Of a DNA stretch of 64,000 nucleotides, positions 41,627-50,850 are shown in pieces; positions within the stretch are counted from its first letter, which is position 1, and every line of letters starts with the position of its first letter. The stretch is taken from the NCBI GenBank assembly GCA_019115165.1, contig DXEB01000035.1, forward strand, positions 1-64,000, read 5' to 3'. The position numbers and the translations under genes were made by a program. The notes below the pieces were generated by a model. The model saw only the letters and a program-made list of their open reading frames with translations. It had not been told where the DNA came from and did not search any database. Source of the stretch: Candidatus Anaerotignum merdipullorum (GTDB lineage: Bacteria; Bacillota; Clostridia; Lachnospirales; Anaerotignaceae).

Positions 41627-41833
41627 ATGGATGAATTAAGCCGCAATGGCAGCGGACACTATGACCCGACCTCGTCGACGGTTTTACATGCCATACATAA
41701 ACGGGAACAGGAAGCCGACGAGAACGCCAACCGCATCATCAGGTTAATCAAGTATTTATTGCGAATCTGCGATTTCGAATTGATCGAGAGAATCCAGATT
41801 CGCCATAAACCTACGGGGAGGGAATACCGATGA
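41627..41833 (+). CDS. Conserved small phage protein preceding the late activator
   Basis: A 68-residue protein (SRNGSGHYDPTSSTVLHAI start) of a type that regularly lies just before DUF1492 genes in Clostridia prophages. ATG at 41627 has better spacing to AAAGGAGGAG than the GTG at 41618. It overlaps the next gene by 4 nt. Confidence 0.7.
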   Translation: MDELSRNGSGHYDPTSSTVLHAIHKREQEADENANRIIRLIKYLLRICDFELIERIQIRHKPTGREYR

Positions 41834-42234
41834 ACAACGAAGAAAAGAAGCAATACCTGCGCCGATACCAGGAGGCAAAGAAAAGGGCGAAGAGGATACA
41901 GGAAGAAATCGAGGAGCTGCGTTCCAGCAAGACCAGCCCGGTGGGATTGGGGGATGGGATGCCGCACGGCAGCGGCACATCTGATCTGTCTGGGTACGCC
42001 GTACGTCTGGATGAGCTGCTGCGGGAGCTTGCGGTAGAACGGGAAATGCAGATGATTGTTTTCAGAGAAATCCGTCAGCAGATCGGCACGGTTCCAGATG
42101 CAACCGAACAGGAAATCCTGTCCAGACGGTATCTGCTGGGACAGAGCTGGGAGAAGATCGCGGTGGAGATGAAGTACAGTTGTCGTCAAGTTTTAAGATT
42201 ACATGGTTTTGCTTTGCGGCATTTTATGTGCTAG
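41830..42234 (+). CDS. RinA/DUF1492-like late transcription activator
   Basis: A 134-residue protein. The N-terminal coiled coil (KKQYLRRYQEAKKRAKRIQ) is followed by a sigma-region-4-like helix-turn-helix at the C-terminus (EQEILSRRYLLGQSWEKIAVEMKYSCRQVLRLH). Such proteins switch on late genes in Firmicute phages. It is the last early gene; the late promoter with tandem TGTCA repeats begins 10 bp after its stop. Confidence 0.82.
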   Translation: MNNEEKKQYLRRYQEAKKRAKRIQEEIEELRSSKTSPVGLGDGMPHGSGTSDLSGYAVRLDELLRELAVEREMQMIVFREIRQQIGTVPDATEQEILSRRYLLGQSWEKIAVEMKYSCRQVLRLHGFALRHFMC

Positions 42235-42243
42235 CAATAAAGA

Positions 42244-42277
42244 TGTCATAGAATGTCACATGGATTTATGCTAATAT
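42244..42277 (+). promoter_or_regulatory. Late promoter with tandem activator half-sites
   Basis: TGTCA is repeated with a 10-bp period (42244 and 42254), followed by an extended -10 TGC-TAATAT (42269-42277). There is no good -35 box, as expected for an activator-dependent promoter. The DUF1492-like protein is the probable activator. Confidence 0.6.
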
Positions 42278-42304
42278 GGTATCATGGAACCCAGAGGGAA
42301 CCAC

Positions 42305-42328
42305 AAAGGACCAGCAATGGTCCTTTTT
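42305..42328 (+). terminator. Intrinsic terminator just downstream of the late promoter
   Basis: Perfect 8-bp stem AAAGGACC/GGTCCTTT with loop AGCAAT and a T-rich tail. It lies about 20 nt after the expected start of the late transcript and before its first gene, so late expression would need read-through. Confidence 0.75.
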
Positions 42329-42352
42329 CTCTTTTCGTGGGAGGTGATTTCA

Positions 42353-43039
42353 ATGGGAAACACGTTCACCGTTGGGATAAAAAATTACAAAAGCCTGCAA
42401 AAAAAACTCCAAAAGTGGAAGCAGGCGCCAGAAATAGTATCAAAGAAAATGGTTAGCAACTTTAAGAGCAGTGCACCAGGCTGGATCGCAAAAGAAGTGT
42501 GTAAAGTTTATAATATCAAACAAAGCGAAGTGAAGCCATCGAAAAACAATTTCGGTGGAAAGAAAATTGGAAATATCCGTGTAAGTGGAAAAACAATAGC
42601 TGAAGCAGAGATTGTATATCAAGGACGGCTTCTGACGTTGACACACTTCGATCTGTCACCCACTGCACCGCCGCATGTCAGAAAAGCATATACCATCAAA
42701 GCAAAAATTAAAAAAGGCAAGAAAAAGACTATTGGCAAAGTTAAGAAGCTGACGCCGGAGCAACAAAAAAATGTTGGAAAGAACTTTAAGCGGCAGGGTA
42801 AAAGGAACAGCCCAAAATCTCCGCCTATGCTTCTGCATACTGGAAACAGGAAAGAAGGAGGTATAAACTATATCCCATTCCAACGTATCAGCCAGCAGCG
42901 TTCTGACTTAAAAGCGGTCAAGACGCTATCATTGCCACAGATGGTGAGTAACCCAGTTGTGAAAGAAAATATAGATAAAGTCCTCACCGAAAAGTTGGGA
43001 GGGAAACTGGAAGAACAAATGAAGAAGTACATGAAATAA
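42353..43039 (+). CDS. GpZ-like minor tail protein
   Basis: A 228-residue basic protein resembling prophage minor tail protein Z: KNYKSLQKKLQKW start, KVYNIKQSEVKPS in the middle, and a C-terminal region with SPPMLLHTGNRK. GpZ-type proteins help attach tails to heads. Its place before the terminase is unusual for a tail gene. ATG at 42353 follows GGAGGTG. Lys-rich composition differs from the following structural genes. Confidence 0.65.
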   Translation: MGNTFTVGIKNYKSLQKKLQKWKQAPEIVSKKMVSNFKSSAPGWIAKEVCKVYNIKQSEVKPSKNNFGGKKIGNIRVSGKTIAEAEIVYQGRLLTLTHFDLSPTAPPHVRKAYTIKAKIKKGKKKTIGKVKKLTPEQQKNVGKNFKRQGKRNSPKSPPMLLHTGNRKEGGINYIPFQRISQQRSDLKAVKTLSLPQMVSNPVVKENIDKVLTEKLGGKLEEQMKKYMK

Positions 43040-43193
43040 TGGTATCAAAAAAAGATGATGTCAGGCATGTGGTCTCAGCACTCCCAAAGGTACTGTGAAT
43101 CCCCCTTTACCTACTGTGGTGCTGGCGAGCCCGAAATTTTGCTAGTTTTTGAAAATTTTTTTTGACCTATTTCGTTTCCAAAGAGGTGAAAAA
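43040..43193. other. Spacer before terminase; possible cos region
   Basis: A 154-bp gene-free stretch directly before the small terminase gene, where lambda-type phages keep cos. It includes a GC-richer part around 43115-43135 and an AT-rich part after it. No cohesive-end sequence can be proven. Confidence 0.35.
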
Positions 43194-43757
43194 ATGGAAG
43201 AAACCAAAAAAAATTTACAATCGACCCGGACCATTGCTTCCCTTTTTGGTGTCTCAACCAGAAGAGTACAGCAACTCAAGACAGAAGGCATCCTCCAAGG
43301 GGAAGGGCGTCCTACCAAGTATGATTTGTTTCCGACGGTAAAAAGCTACATCCAATACCTTTCCGACAAAGCCAATGGCAGAGAAAAGAAGACGACAGAT
43401 CAGGAAAACGAAAGCCTGAAAATGGAAGCAGAGGCACGGTTCAAACAGGCAAAAGCGGAAATAGAAGAGTTGAAGCTGAAGGAATTAAAAGGCGAGCTGC
43501 ACCGGGCGCAGGATGTGGAGGATATCATGACCGACCACGTTTTAATGATTCGTGCCTTGCTGTTGGGAATGCCGAACAAGCTTGCTGTGGATATGGCGCA
43601 TATCGACAATGCGGCAGAAGCGGCGGAAAGGATTAAGCAAGAAATCTATTTTATACTGACGGAATTGTCACAGTATGAATACGACCCGGAAGCGTTCAAA
43701 GAAAGGGTAAGGGCACGGACAAAATGGCAGAACGGAGAGAATACAGAGGATGAGTAA
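43194..43757 (+). CDS. Terminase small subunit (Nu1-like)
   Basis: A 187-residue protein. It has an N-terminal winged helix (TRTIASLFGVSTRRVQQLKTEGI) like lambda Nu1, a coiled-coil middle (EAEARFKQAKAEIEELKLKELKGE) and a helical C-terminus that would contact the large subunit. It recognises packaging sites. ATG follows AGAGGTG. It overlaps the large-subunit gene by 8 nt. Confidence 0.85.
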   Translation: MEETKKNLQSTRTIASLFGVSTRRVQQLKTEGILQGEGRPTKYDLFPTVKSYIQYLSDKANGREKKTTDQENESLKMEAEARFKQAKAEIEELKLKELKGELHRAQDVEDIMTDHVLMIRALLLGMPNKLAVDMAHIDNAAEAAERIKQEIYFILTELSQYEYDPEAFKERVRARTKWQNGENTEDE

Positions 43758-45675
43758 GCGGAAACGCCCTGTTGATAAGACATTCAAAAGGGCGTTTTCC
43801 CATTATAAACCGCCGGAAGATTTGAGTGTCAGCGAATGGGCGGAACAATACCGCGTACTTTCCAGAGAAAGCAGTGCAGAAGCCGGACGCTGGCGGAATA
43901 GCCGGACACCTTACCTTGTAGAAATTATGGATGCTTTTACTGACTACCGTGTAAAAAAGATATCTGTTGCATCTTCTTCGCAGGTGGGCAAGTCGGAACT
44001 GGAATTGAATTTGATTGGTTACATCATTGACCAGGACCCGAGCAGCATTCTGCATATCCAGCCAACCATTGACGATGCAAAGAAGTTTAGCCGTTTGCGT
44101 ATCGCGCCGATGCTGCGGGATTGCAAAAAGATAGGCGGCAAGGTTGCAGACGTGAAAGGGCGGGACAGCAGCAATACAACGTTGCAAAAGAGTTTTGCAG
44201 GCGGAATGCTGACGATGGTTGGTTCAAATAGCCCGTCTGCGTTAGCATCCACGCCCGTAAAGTATGTTTTAGGTGACGAGCGCGACAGGTGGGCGTTGTC
44301 AGCCGGAACAGAGGGTGACCCGTGGAAACTGGCAGAAGCCCGCACCACAACATTTTTTAATGCCAAAATGGTAGACGTATCTACACCGACCATCAAAGGC
44401 GCGTCAGCTATTGAAAAGTCATTCAATGAGGGCACGCAGGAAACATGGCAGCACGAATGTCCATGCTGTGGAGAATATCACGAGATAGATTTTAACGATA
44501 TCAAATATGATTTTGAAACCATAAAAAAAGGCAGAGAAAAAGACTATATTATCACTGATATTCATTGGGTATGCCCAGATTGCGGATATATGGCGCCGGA
44601 GGAAGAAATGCGGAAACAGCCTGCGAAGTGGGCGGCAGCATACCCCGAAGCCATCCAAAACGGGCACCGGTCTTTCTGGCTGAAAGGCTTTGCGTCCCCG
44701 TGGCAGCCATGGGAAAAGATGATACTTGCATTCTTACGAGCAAGAAACGACCCACAACGGTTGAAAGTTGTATTTAATACAATGTTTGGCTGGCTGTGGG
44801 AAGACAGGGGAGATATTGAGGACGAGGACGCGTTTCTTGCGCGGCGCGAGGAATACGGCACGCGGGAAGACGGCAGCCCTATTGAACTGCCGGAAGGCGT
44901 TCTTGTGCTGACCTGTGGCGTGGATACGCAGGACGACCGGCTGGAATATGAGGTTGTCGGGCATGGACACTACGGCGAAACGTGGGGTATCAAGAAGGGC
45001 ATCATCATGGGTGACCCGCACTATACGGAAGTATGGAAGCGATTGGACGATGTGATAGACCACGAATACAAGTTTGAAAACCCGGAAAAATCCTTAAAAA
45101 TATCCATGACGTTCGTGGATAGCGGCGGGCATAAGACGCAGGATGTTTATCGGGAGTGCAAAAAACGCATTCATAAGCGCGTCTTTGCAATCAAAGGACA
45201 GGGCGGCGACGGCGTACCATACACAAAACCGCCGTCAAAGGTCAAAATTGTTGTAAACGGCAGAATTATCGGACATACATGGCTGTATGTGTTAGGTGTA
45301 GACAGTGGAAAGGCGGATATCATGAGCAATCTGAAAGTACAAGAGCCGGGCGCGAAATATTGTCATTTCCCACGCGAAAATGACAAAGGTTACGACATGA
45401 AATTTTTCCAAGGTCTGTTGTCTGAAAAGTTAGAAATGCGAACAGAAAAGGGGCGCACGCGCTGGGTTTGGGTGAAATTGTTAGGGCATGAACGCAATGA
45501 AGCATTGGACTGCCGGAACTATGCGCTTGCAGCGTTCCGTGTGTTAGACCCTGACCTTGATGCAGTAGAAAGAAGATTAAAAGGATTGCAGAAAGACCAG
45601 GAGCAAAAACCAACGGCGAAACCGAAGAAAAGCCGTGTAAAGAAAAATAGCCTGATAGACGGCGGCGGATGGTAA
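43750..45675 (+). CDS. Terminase large subunit, GpA family
   Basis: A 641-residue packaging ATPase/nuclease of the lambda GpA family. It has an early EWAEQYRVLSRESSAEAGRW motif, the P-loop region ASSSQVGKSE near residue 78, a zinc-ribbon insert (CPCCGEYHE and CPDCGYM) around residues 237-280, and the nuclease half with LTCGVDTQDDRLEYEVVG near residue 390. Length is normal. The family cuts cos sites and fills a lambda-type head. Confidence 0.95.
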   Translation: MSKRKRPVDKTFKRAFSHYKPPEDLSVSEWAEQYRVLSRESSAEAGRWRNSRTPYLVEIMDAFTDYRVKKISVASSSQVGKSELELNLIGYIIDQDPSSILHIQPTIDDAKKFSRLRIAPMLRDCKKIGGKVADVKGRDSSNTTLQKSFAGGMLTMVGSNSPSALASTPVKYVLGDERDRWALSAGTEGDPWKLAEARTTTFFNAKMVDVSTPTIKGASAIEKSFNEGTQETWQHECPCCGEYHEIDFNDIKYDFETIKKGREKDYIITDIHWVCPDCGYMAPEEEMRKQPAKWAAAYPEAIQNGHRSFWLKGFASPWQPWEKMILAFLRARNDPQRLKVVFNTMFGWLWEDRGDIEDEDAFLARREEYGTREDGSPIELPEGVLVLTCGVDTQDDRLEYEVVGHGHYGETWGIKKGIIMGDPHYTEVWKRLDDVIDHEYKFENPEKSLKISMTFVDSGGHKTQDVYRECKKRIHKRVFAIKGQGGDGVPYTKPPSKVKIVVNGRIIGHTWLYVLGVDSGKADIMSNLKVQEPGAKYCHFPRENDKGYDMKFFQGLLSEKLEMRTEKGRTRWVWVKLLGHERNEALDCRNYALAAFRVLDPDLDAVERRLKGLQKDQEQKPTAKPKKSRVKKNSLIDGGGW

Positions 45676-45691
45676 GAGAGGGGGCATACAG

Positions 45692-45949
45692 ATGGCGAGT
45701 ATTGAGATGTTAAAAAAGCGTTTGGAAGTCAAGCAAACGCAGCTAGACGAAGCGTATAACGCCTATACGGCATTGCTGAAAGGCGGCGTAAAATCCTATG
45801 CAATCGGCAGCCGAAACCTGACAAGGTTTGATTTGCCTGCATTGGAAGATACGATTGCAAAACTGGAAAATGAGGTTGAAATCATAGAGGGACAAATTGC
45901 CGGGAAAAAGCCGCGTAAGGCGTTCGGCGTTGTGCCGAGAGACATTTAA
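45692..45949 (+). CDS. DUF6148/gpW-like head protein
   Basis: An 85-residue protein with two helices around a beta hairpin (SYAIGSRNLTRFDLPALEDTI), matching DUF6148 and similar to lambda gpW. It probably helps stabilise filled heads or the head-tail join. It sits between terminase and portal as gpW does in lambda. Confidence 0.8.
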   Translation: MASIEMLKKRLEVKQTQLDEAYNAYTALLKGGVKSYAIGSRNLTRFDLPALEDTIAKLENEVEIIEGQIAGKKPRKAFGVVPRDI

Positions 45950-46073
45950 TATCGGTTATACCCTGCCTGCCATGCAGGTGGGATAACATATAAAAGCATT
46001 GCCGGGGGATTTACTCCTTTGCCCCTTGCGGTGCTTTTTCTATGCAGTTTTAGAGGGGAGGGGAAAGCGAAAA

Positions 46074-47705
46074 ATGAGCAGAAAAAGAGAGCAGGCAACC
46101 GTTCAACCGAAAACGCGCTTGCGGGTAGGAGCAGCGCAGAACAAAGGATATTCAGAGGGTGGCGCAAGCTACACCAAAAAATCAATGAAAGGCATGATAC
46201 CAAACAGCGGTGCGCCGTTTGAGGATATAGACAACAACAACTATACCTTGCGGCAGCGTTCCAGAATGCTGTACATGGGTTCCGCGATTGCGGCGAGTGC
46301 GATTAAGACTAACCGGACAAATGTTGTCGGGAATGGATTGAAGCTGAAAAGCACCATCAACCGGCATATTTTGGGCATGTCACAGGAAGAAGCCGAAGAG
46401 TGGCAGAGACGCACAGAAGCAGAGTTTGAGTTGTGGGCAACAAGCAAGCGCGCCTGTGACGCTACGGGCGTGAACGATTTTTACGGCATCCAGCAACTAG
46501 CGTTAGTATCGTGGCTGTTGTCCGGTGATGTGTTCGTGGTTATGAAACATTATGACCCGACACCATTAATGCCCTACGGTCTGCGATTGCATTTGGTAGA
46601 AGCGGACAGGGTACGAACGCCAACCACGCTGTCTGGCGGTGTGTACACCCGTACAACGGGCAGAACTGCATCCGGCAATAAAATCTATGACGGTGTAGAG
46701 ATAGATGCATCAGGTACGATTCTGGCGTATCACGTAGCCAATACACACCCGTTCCAATCTACGGCAGAGCCGACCGAGTTTGTGCGGATTGAAGCATACG
46801 GCAGGGAAAGCGGCTTGCCGAACATTCTTCATATCATGGAAAGCGAACGACCGGAACAATTCCGGGGAGTGCCGTATCTGGCACAGACGATTGAGCCGCT
46901 TTTGCAGATGCGGCGATACACTGAAGCGGAAATCATGAGCGCATTGGTACAGTCGTTTTTTACAGCCTTTATCACGTCAGAAGCGGCGCAAAATGAAATC
47001 CCCATGAATGAAGCGTTAGGGGAGGATGATATTGAGGTTTCGGACGATGCGAACGAGTATGAAATGGGCGCGGGTACAATCAATGTGTTAAAAGCCGGGG
47101 AAGATGTGCGCTTTGGAACGCCAACACACCCGAACAGCGGATTTGATGTGTTCATGCGTTCCTTGTCGGAACAGGTAGGCGCAGCCTTAGAAGTTCCGGC
47201 AGATTTGCTGTTGAAATCATTCACAAACAGTTATTCTGCCAGCCGTGCCGCCTTAATGGAAGCGTGGAAAGCGTTCAAAATGCGCCGGGAATGGCTGACG
47301 AATGATTTATGCAGACCTGTCTATGAAATCTGGTTGACAGAAGCCGTGGCGCGTGGGCGTATCTATGCGCCTGCGTTCTTTACTGACCCGTTGGTTAGAC
47401 GGGCGTATTTGGGCAGTGAATGGATTGGCGCACCTGCAGGACAACTTGACCCGACAAAAGAAATCACAGCAGCCATTATGGCGATTGAAAACGGTCTGTC
47501 CACCCGTGAAGCGGAAACCATCAAGCTGAACGGCGGGCAGTTTACAGCAAATATAGACAGGCTGTTAAGCGAAAATGAGCGGTTGCGGCAGGCAAACGGA
47601 GAGCAGGCGCAAGGGGCGCAGGCGTTCCAGAACTATATACAGTCGATTGTACGAAATGCGGTAGTAAGGGAGGTTGAACTGCGTGGCATTGGAACAGATG
47701 ATTGA
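46074..47705 (+). CDS. Lambda-family portal protein
   Basis: A 543-residue portal (lambda gpB family): NNYTLRQRSRMLYMGSAIA start, ALVSWLLSGDVFVV and the GVPYLAQTIEPLLQMRRY motif near residue 265. The portal forms the dodecameric ring through which DNA enters. ATG at 46074 follows GGGGAGGGG. It overlaps the protease gene by 23 nt. Confidence 0.94.
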   Translation: MSRKREQATVQPKTRLRVGAAQNKGYSEGGASYTKKSMKGMIPNSGAPFEDIDNNNYTLRQRSRMLYMGSAIAASAIKTNRTNVVGNGLKLKSTINRHILGMSQEEAEEWQRRTEAEFELWATSKRACDATGVNDFYGIQQLALVSWLLSGDVFVVMKHYDPTPLMPYGLRLHLVEADRVRTPTTLSGGVYTRTTGRTASGNKIYDGVEIDASGTILAYHVANTHPFQSTAEPTEFVRIEAYGRESGLPNILHIMESERPEQFRGVPYLAQTIEPLLQMRRYTEAEIMSALVQSFFTAFITSEAAQNEIPMNEALGEDDIEVSDDANEYEMGAGTINVLKAGEDVRFGTPTHPNSGFDVFMRSLSEQVGAALEVPADLLLKSFTNSYSASRAALMEAWKAFKMRREWLTNDLCRPVYEIWLTEAVARGRIYAPAFFTDPLVRRAYLGSEWIGAPAGQLDPTKEITAAIMAIENGLSTREAETIKLNGGQFTANIDRLLSENERLRQANGEQAQGAQAFQNYIQSIVRNAVVREVELRGIGTDD

Positions 47706-48879
47706 TACACCTGTCAAGGCGTATAACATCGCCGTGATTGACGACGACACGGCGGAAATCAATATGTATGGTGAAGTCGTTTCTCGTATCCCTGTCGATT
47801 GGTGGACGGGGGAGAAAATCCCCGGAAATTTCATTGCACTGGATGAATTTCTGGAAGATTTGAAAGAAATTGAGGACAAGGCAAATATTAACATTCACAT
47901 CAATTCTGTCGGTGGAGATTTTTACGCCGGATTGGCGATTTATAACCGACTGAAAGTTCTGGCAGGCAATGTTACGACCATCAATGACGGTCTAGCGGCG
48001 TCTGCGGCATCTATCATTTTTCAAGCTGGGAACACGCGAAAAATGAATGCAGGCAGTAATTTGATGATGCATGGCGTTTCCGGTCTGTTGTTTGACTATT
48101 ACAACGTGGAAGATTTGAAAGCCATTATCAAACAGTTTCAAGCGCATAACAACGCCGCAATCGGCGTATTTGCTGAAAGAAGCGGCAGAACGAAAGAGGA
48201 ATGCAAGGGCTTGATGCAGGGGGAAACATGGCTGACTGGGCAGGATGCAGTGGATGCAGGGCTTGCGGATGAAGTCATTGACAGTACACCCGTAAGCATG
48301 AGTTTGTCTAATGACAAGCATTTTCTGATTTCCAACGGAATTGCCTTTTCAACAAACAGAATGCATAGCATTCCACAGGGCATTCCGGTAACGAATTGTG
48401 CTTTACCTGCGGGAAAACCACAGGATCATGCAAATAAAAAAACAGAAACAGGGGGGGAAAACAAAATGGAATTCAAAACGATGGAAGAATGGAAAGCGGC
48501 ATTTCCTGAGTTTGTGGAGCAGATTGAAAACGCGGCAAAAGAAGCTGGCAGAGCAGAGGGCGCACAGGCGGAAAGGGAAAGACTGCAAGCAATTGAGGGG
48601 ATTGAAAATGCCATTGCAGACAAAGAGGTGGTCAAAAATGCAAAATATGGCGAACAGCCCTTGAACGCTGAGCAGTTGGCATTGTTGGCAATGCAGCAGG
48701 AAGCGAAAATCAAGGCGGCTGTATTGCAGAGTATGGAAAAGGACGGCGAAGCGACAAAAGGCGTTGAAGCCGCGCCGAACAACGGTAATGAGGGGAATCC
48801 GGCGGATGAGTCCAACGATTCCGAAATGATCAACAACGCAGTTGAAATCTTCAAAACCATGATGGGAGGTAAAAAATAA
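47683..48879 (+). CDS. Head maturation protease (ClpP-like) with scaffold domain
   Basis: A 398-residue protein. The ClpP-fold protease part has INSVGGDFYAGLAIYN, the catalytic Ser in GLAASAASIIF and the His in NLMMHGVSG. It is followed by a linker and a helical scaffold-like C-terminus (EFKTMEEWKAAFPEFVEQ onward). This is the lambda gpC/Nu3 arrangement. GTG at 47683 follows AAGGGAGG by nine bases; an ATG five codons later is possible. Confidence 0.9.
   Translation: MALEQMIDTPVKAYNIAVIDDDTAEINMYGEVVSRIPVDWWTGEKIPGNFIALDEFLEDLKEIEDKANINIHINSVGGDFYAGLAIYNRLKVLAGNVTTINDGLAASAASIIFQAGNTRKMNAGSNLMMHGVSGLLFDYYNVEDLKAIIKQFQAHNNAAIGVFAERSGRTKEECKGLMQGETWLTGQDAVDAGLADEVIDSTPVSMSLSNDKHFLISNGIAFSTNRMHSIPQGIPVTNCALPAGKPQDHANKKTETGGENKMEFKTMEEWKAAFPEFVEQIENAAKEAGRAEGAQAERERLQAIEGIENAIADKEVVKNAKYGEQPLNAEQLALLAMQQEAKIKAAVLQSMEKDGEATKGVEAAPNNGNEGNPADESNDSEMINNAVEIFKTMMGGKK
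48466..48879 (+). CDS. Internal in-frame start: Nu3-like scaffold protein
   Basis: Within the protease gene and in the same frame, GGGGGGG is followed after about eight bases by ATG at 48466. The product would be a 137-residue helical, acidic protein equal to the C-terminus of the protease gene, as lambda Nu3 is to gpC. The site placement exactly at the domain border supports it. Confidence 0.6.
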   Translation: MEFKTMEEWKAAFPEFVEQIENAAKEAGRAEGAQAERERLQAIEGIENAIADKEVVKNAKYGEQPLNAEQLALLAMQQEAKIKAAVLQSMEKDGEATKGVEAAPNNGNEGNPADESNDSEMINNAVEIFKTMMGGKK

Positions 48880-49271
48880 TGGCGAACAAGAAATTGTATG
48901 AAACAGTAGGGTCTACAGCCTACGACAATTTGATTGTAGATAACTTTCCGCCTGCAGATGTGTACAGCGTAACTGTAACATCTGGCGAGGGGAAATTGAC
49001 CCGTGGTACAGTGCTGGCATTGAGCACAGGCACAGCGGGAACAGGTAAAATGAGAATTCTTGGCACAACAGCCGGAAGTAATGAAACACTGGATGCAAAT
49101 TGCATTCTTGCCGAGGATGTGGACGCAACAAGAGCAGACGCAACCGCGCTGGCATACCGAACTGGACATTTCAACAGACAAGCGTTGATTGTCAAAACAG
49201 AATATACATTCAAGCTGGCAGACGAAGAAGCCCTGCGCAAAGGCGGCATTTTGCTGTCTGACGCGCTGTAA
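48879..49271 (+). CDS. Head decoration protein (lambda gpD family)
   Basis: A 130-residue beta-rich protein with the gpD-like pattern FPPADVYSVTVTSGEGKLTRGTVLAL and ATALAYRTGHFNRQALI. It trims and stabilises the expanded capsid. The start overlaps the protease stop (TAATG). Confidence 0.85.
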   Translation: MANKKLYETVGSTAYDNLIVDNFPPADVYSVTVTSGEGKLTRGTVLALSTGTAGTGKMRILGTTAGSNETLDANCILAEDVDATRADATALAYRTGHFNRQALIVKTEYTFKLADEEALRKGGILLSDAL

Positions 49272-49295
49272 TTTTGACAGGAGGGATAACACACT

Positions 49296-50363
49296 ATGGC
49301 GATTGATATTTACAGCACACATACCCTGTTGATGGCGGTAGAGCAGCTGACGCCGCCCACAACATTCCTGCGGGATAGATATTTCCCGACCAACGAAGCA
49401 ACCGACGTGTTTTCAACCGATGATGTATTGATTGAATACCGCGACGGCGACAGAAAGGTTGCGCCGTTTGTTGCACCGAGAAAAGGTGGTGTAACGATGC
49501 TGCGTCAAGGCTCTTATATGGAACGCTATACACCGCCCAGAATTGCGCCGCGTCGCGTGTTGACGCTGGACGACCTGAAAAAGCGCGGATTTGGTGAAGC
49601 GTTGTTTACACAAATGACACCGGAGCAGAGACAGTTGACAATGGTATTGAAAGACATTAGCGAATTGGATGCCATGATCACACGCCGGGAGGAAGTCATG
49701 GCGGCGGAAACCATGTTGAAAAACGGCTGTGTGATGAAACATATCGCAGACGACCATACCAAAGGCGACGACATGGAAATCCGGTTCTATTCCGAAAGTT
49801 CCAATCCGTCCACCTACACCCCGACCACGAAATGGAGCACAACCGGCGCGAAAATCATTGATGATATTCATGCAATGATTCAGATGTTAACGAAGAACGG
49901 ACTGGCGGCAACAGATTTGATTGTTGCGCCTGACGTTGCAGCTATCATGCTGAATGACGAAACCATACTGAAATTGCTGGATATCCGCAATTACAACATC
50001 GGCATGGTTGAGCCTATTGCATTGCCGAACGGCGTTGCAAGAATTATGCGCCTGAACGTATACGGCAGAATAATTGATGTATTCTGCTATGATGAGCAGT
50101 ACGAGAACGAGGACGGCGACTTGACACCGTTTATTCCTGCCGGAAATGTGGTTTTGACCGCGCCGAACGCTGGACGCACTCTGCGCGGTGCTGTTTCTCA
50201 AGTAGAACAGGCAGACGGCGAACTGCACACATACACAGGCGCAAGAGTGCCGAAGTATATTGCAGACGCGAACGGCAATACAAGAACAATCACGCTGACC
50301 GCTTGCCCTCTGCTTGTGCCTAACCAGAAAAACCCTTGGGTTTCTGCAAAAGTAACGGCGTAA
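49296..50363 (+). CDS. Major capsid protein (lambda gpE family)
   Basis: A 355-residue capsid protein with family landmarks: DIYSTHTLLMAVEQLTPP, FLRDRYFP, then VAPRKGGVTMLRQGSYMERYTPPRIAP and the C-terminal ACPLLVPNQKNPWVSAKV. Length and ends are complete. GGAGGG precedes the ATG. Confidence 0.95.
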   Translation: MAIDIYSTHTLLMAVEQLTPPTTFLRDRYFPTNEATDVFSTDDVLIEYRDGDRKVAPFVAPRKGGVTMLRQGSYMERYTPPRIAPRRVLTLDDLKKRGFGEALFTQMTPEQRQLTMVLKDISELDAMITRREEVMAAETMLKNGCVMKHIADDHTKGDDMEIRFYSESSNPSTYTPTTKWSTTGAKIIDDIHAMIQMLTKNGLAATDLIVAPDVAAIMLNDETILKLLDIRNYNIGMVEPIALPNGVARIMRLNVYGRIIDVFCYDEQYENEDGDLTPFIPAGNVVLTAPNAGRTLRGAVSQVEQADGELHTYTGARVPKYIADANGNTRTITLTACPLLVPNQKNPWVSAKVTA

Positions 50364-50395
50364 GAGGTTTGTTTTTTCAAAAGGAGTGAAACGGA

Positions 50396-50839
50396 ATGGA
50401 ACAGGTTTTAGTAAAAATCACAAAAGGCGTTTACGGTTTCGATACCGGAACGACCGTAATCGGAAAATCAGCCAAAGACGACCCTTTTTTCTTGGACGAA
50501 GATAAGGCGCAGCGACTGTTTGATTTGGGCGTTGCAGAACCTGTCTGCGACGATGAATACCCGGATAGCTATGTTTATGCGGCGGAGGATGAAAACGACG
50601 TTGAGAACGGCGCAGCGGGCGCAGACGGGGGCGTTTCTGCTAAGGTGGAAGCCGTTGAGGATGTCGACCTGTCAGAAATGACGCTGGAGGAATTGAAAGC
50701 ATTCGCAGAGCCTTATGGTGTCAAGTATAAGGTTGGCACGAAAAAGGCGGCTTTTGTCGAGCAGATTGCGGCAGCCTTGGAAGAATTGAAAGCGGCGGAG
50801 GATGAAAACGACGCACCGCCGTCTTTTGATGCAGAATAG
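50396..50839 (+). CDS. Head protein with C-terminal HeH-like domain
   Basis: A 147-residue acidic protein. The N-terminal beta part (VLVKITKGVYGF) is followed by an acidic linker and a HeH/SAP-like fold (LSEMTLEELKAFAEPYGVKY). It lies where lambda has gpFI, and may be its counterpart or a head-completion protein. Function inferred from position. Confidence 0.7.
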   Translation: MEQVLVKITKGVYGFDTGTTVIGKSAKDDPFFLDEDKAQRLFDLGVAEPVCDDEYPDSYVYAAEDENDVENGAAGADGGVSAKVEAVEDVDLSEMTLEELKAFAEPYGVKYKVGTKKAAFVEQIAAALEELKAAEDENDAPPSFDAE

Positions 50840-50850
50840 GCGGGATGTCT

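Noticed and set aside
48426..49322. A 298-codon minus-strand frame across the protease and gpD genes
   Set aside because: It is antisense to two well-supported structural genes; the Cys/Ser-rich product is typical of a shadow frame.
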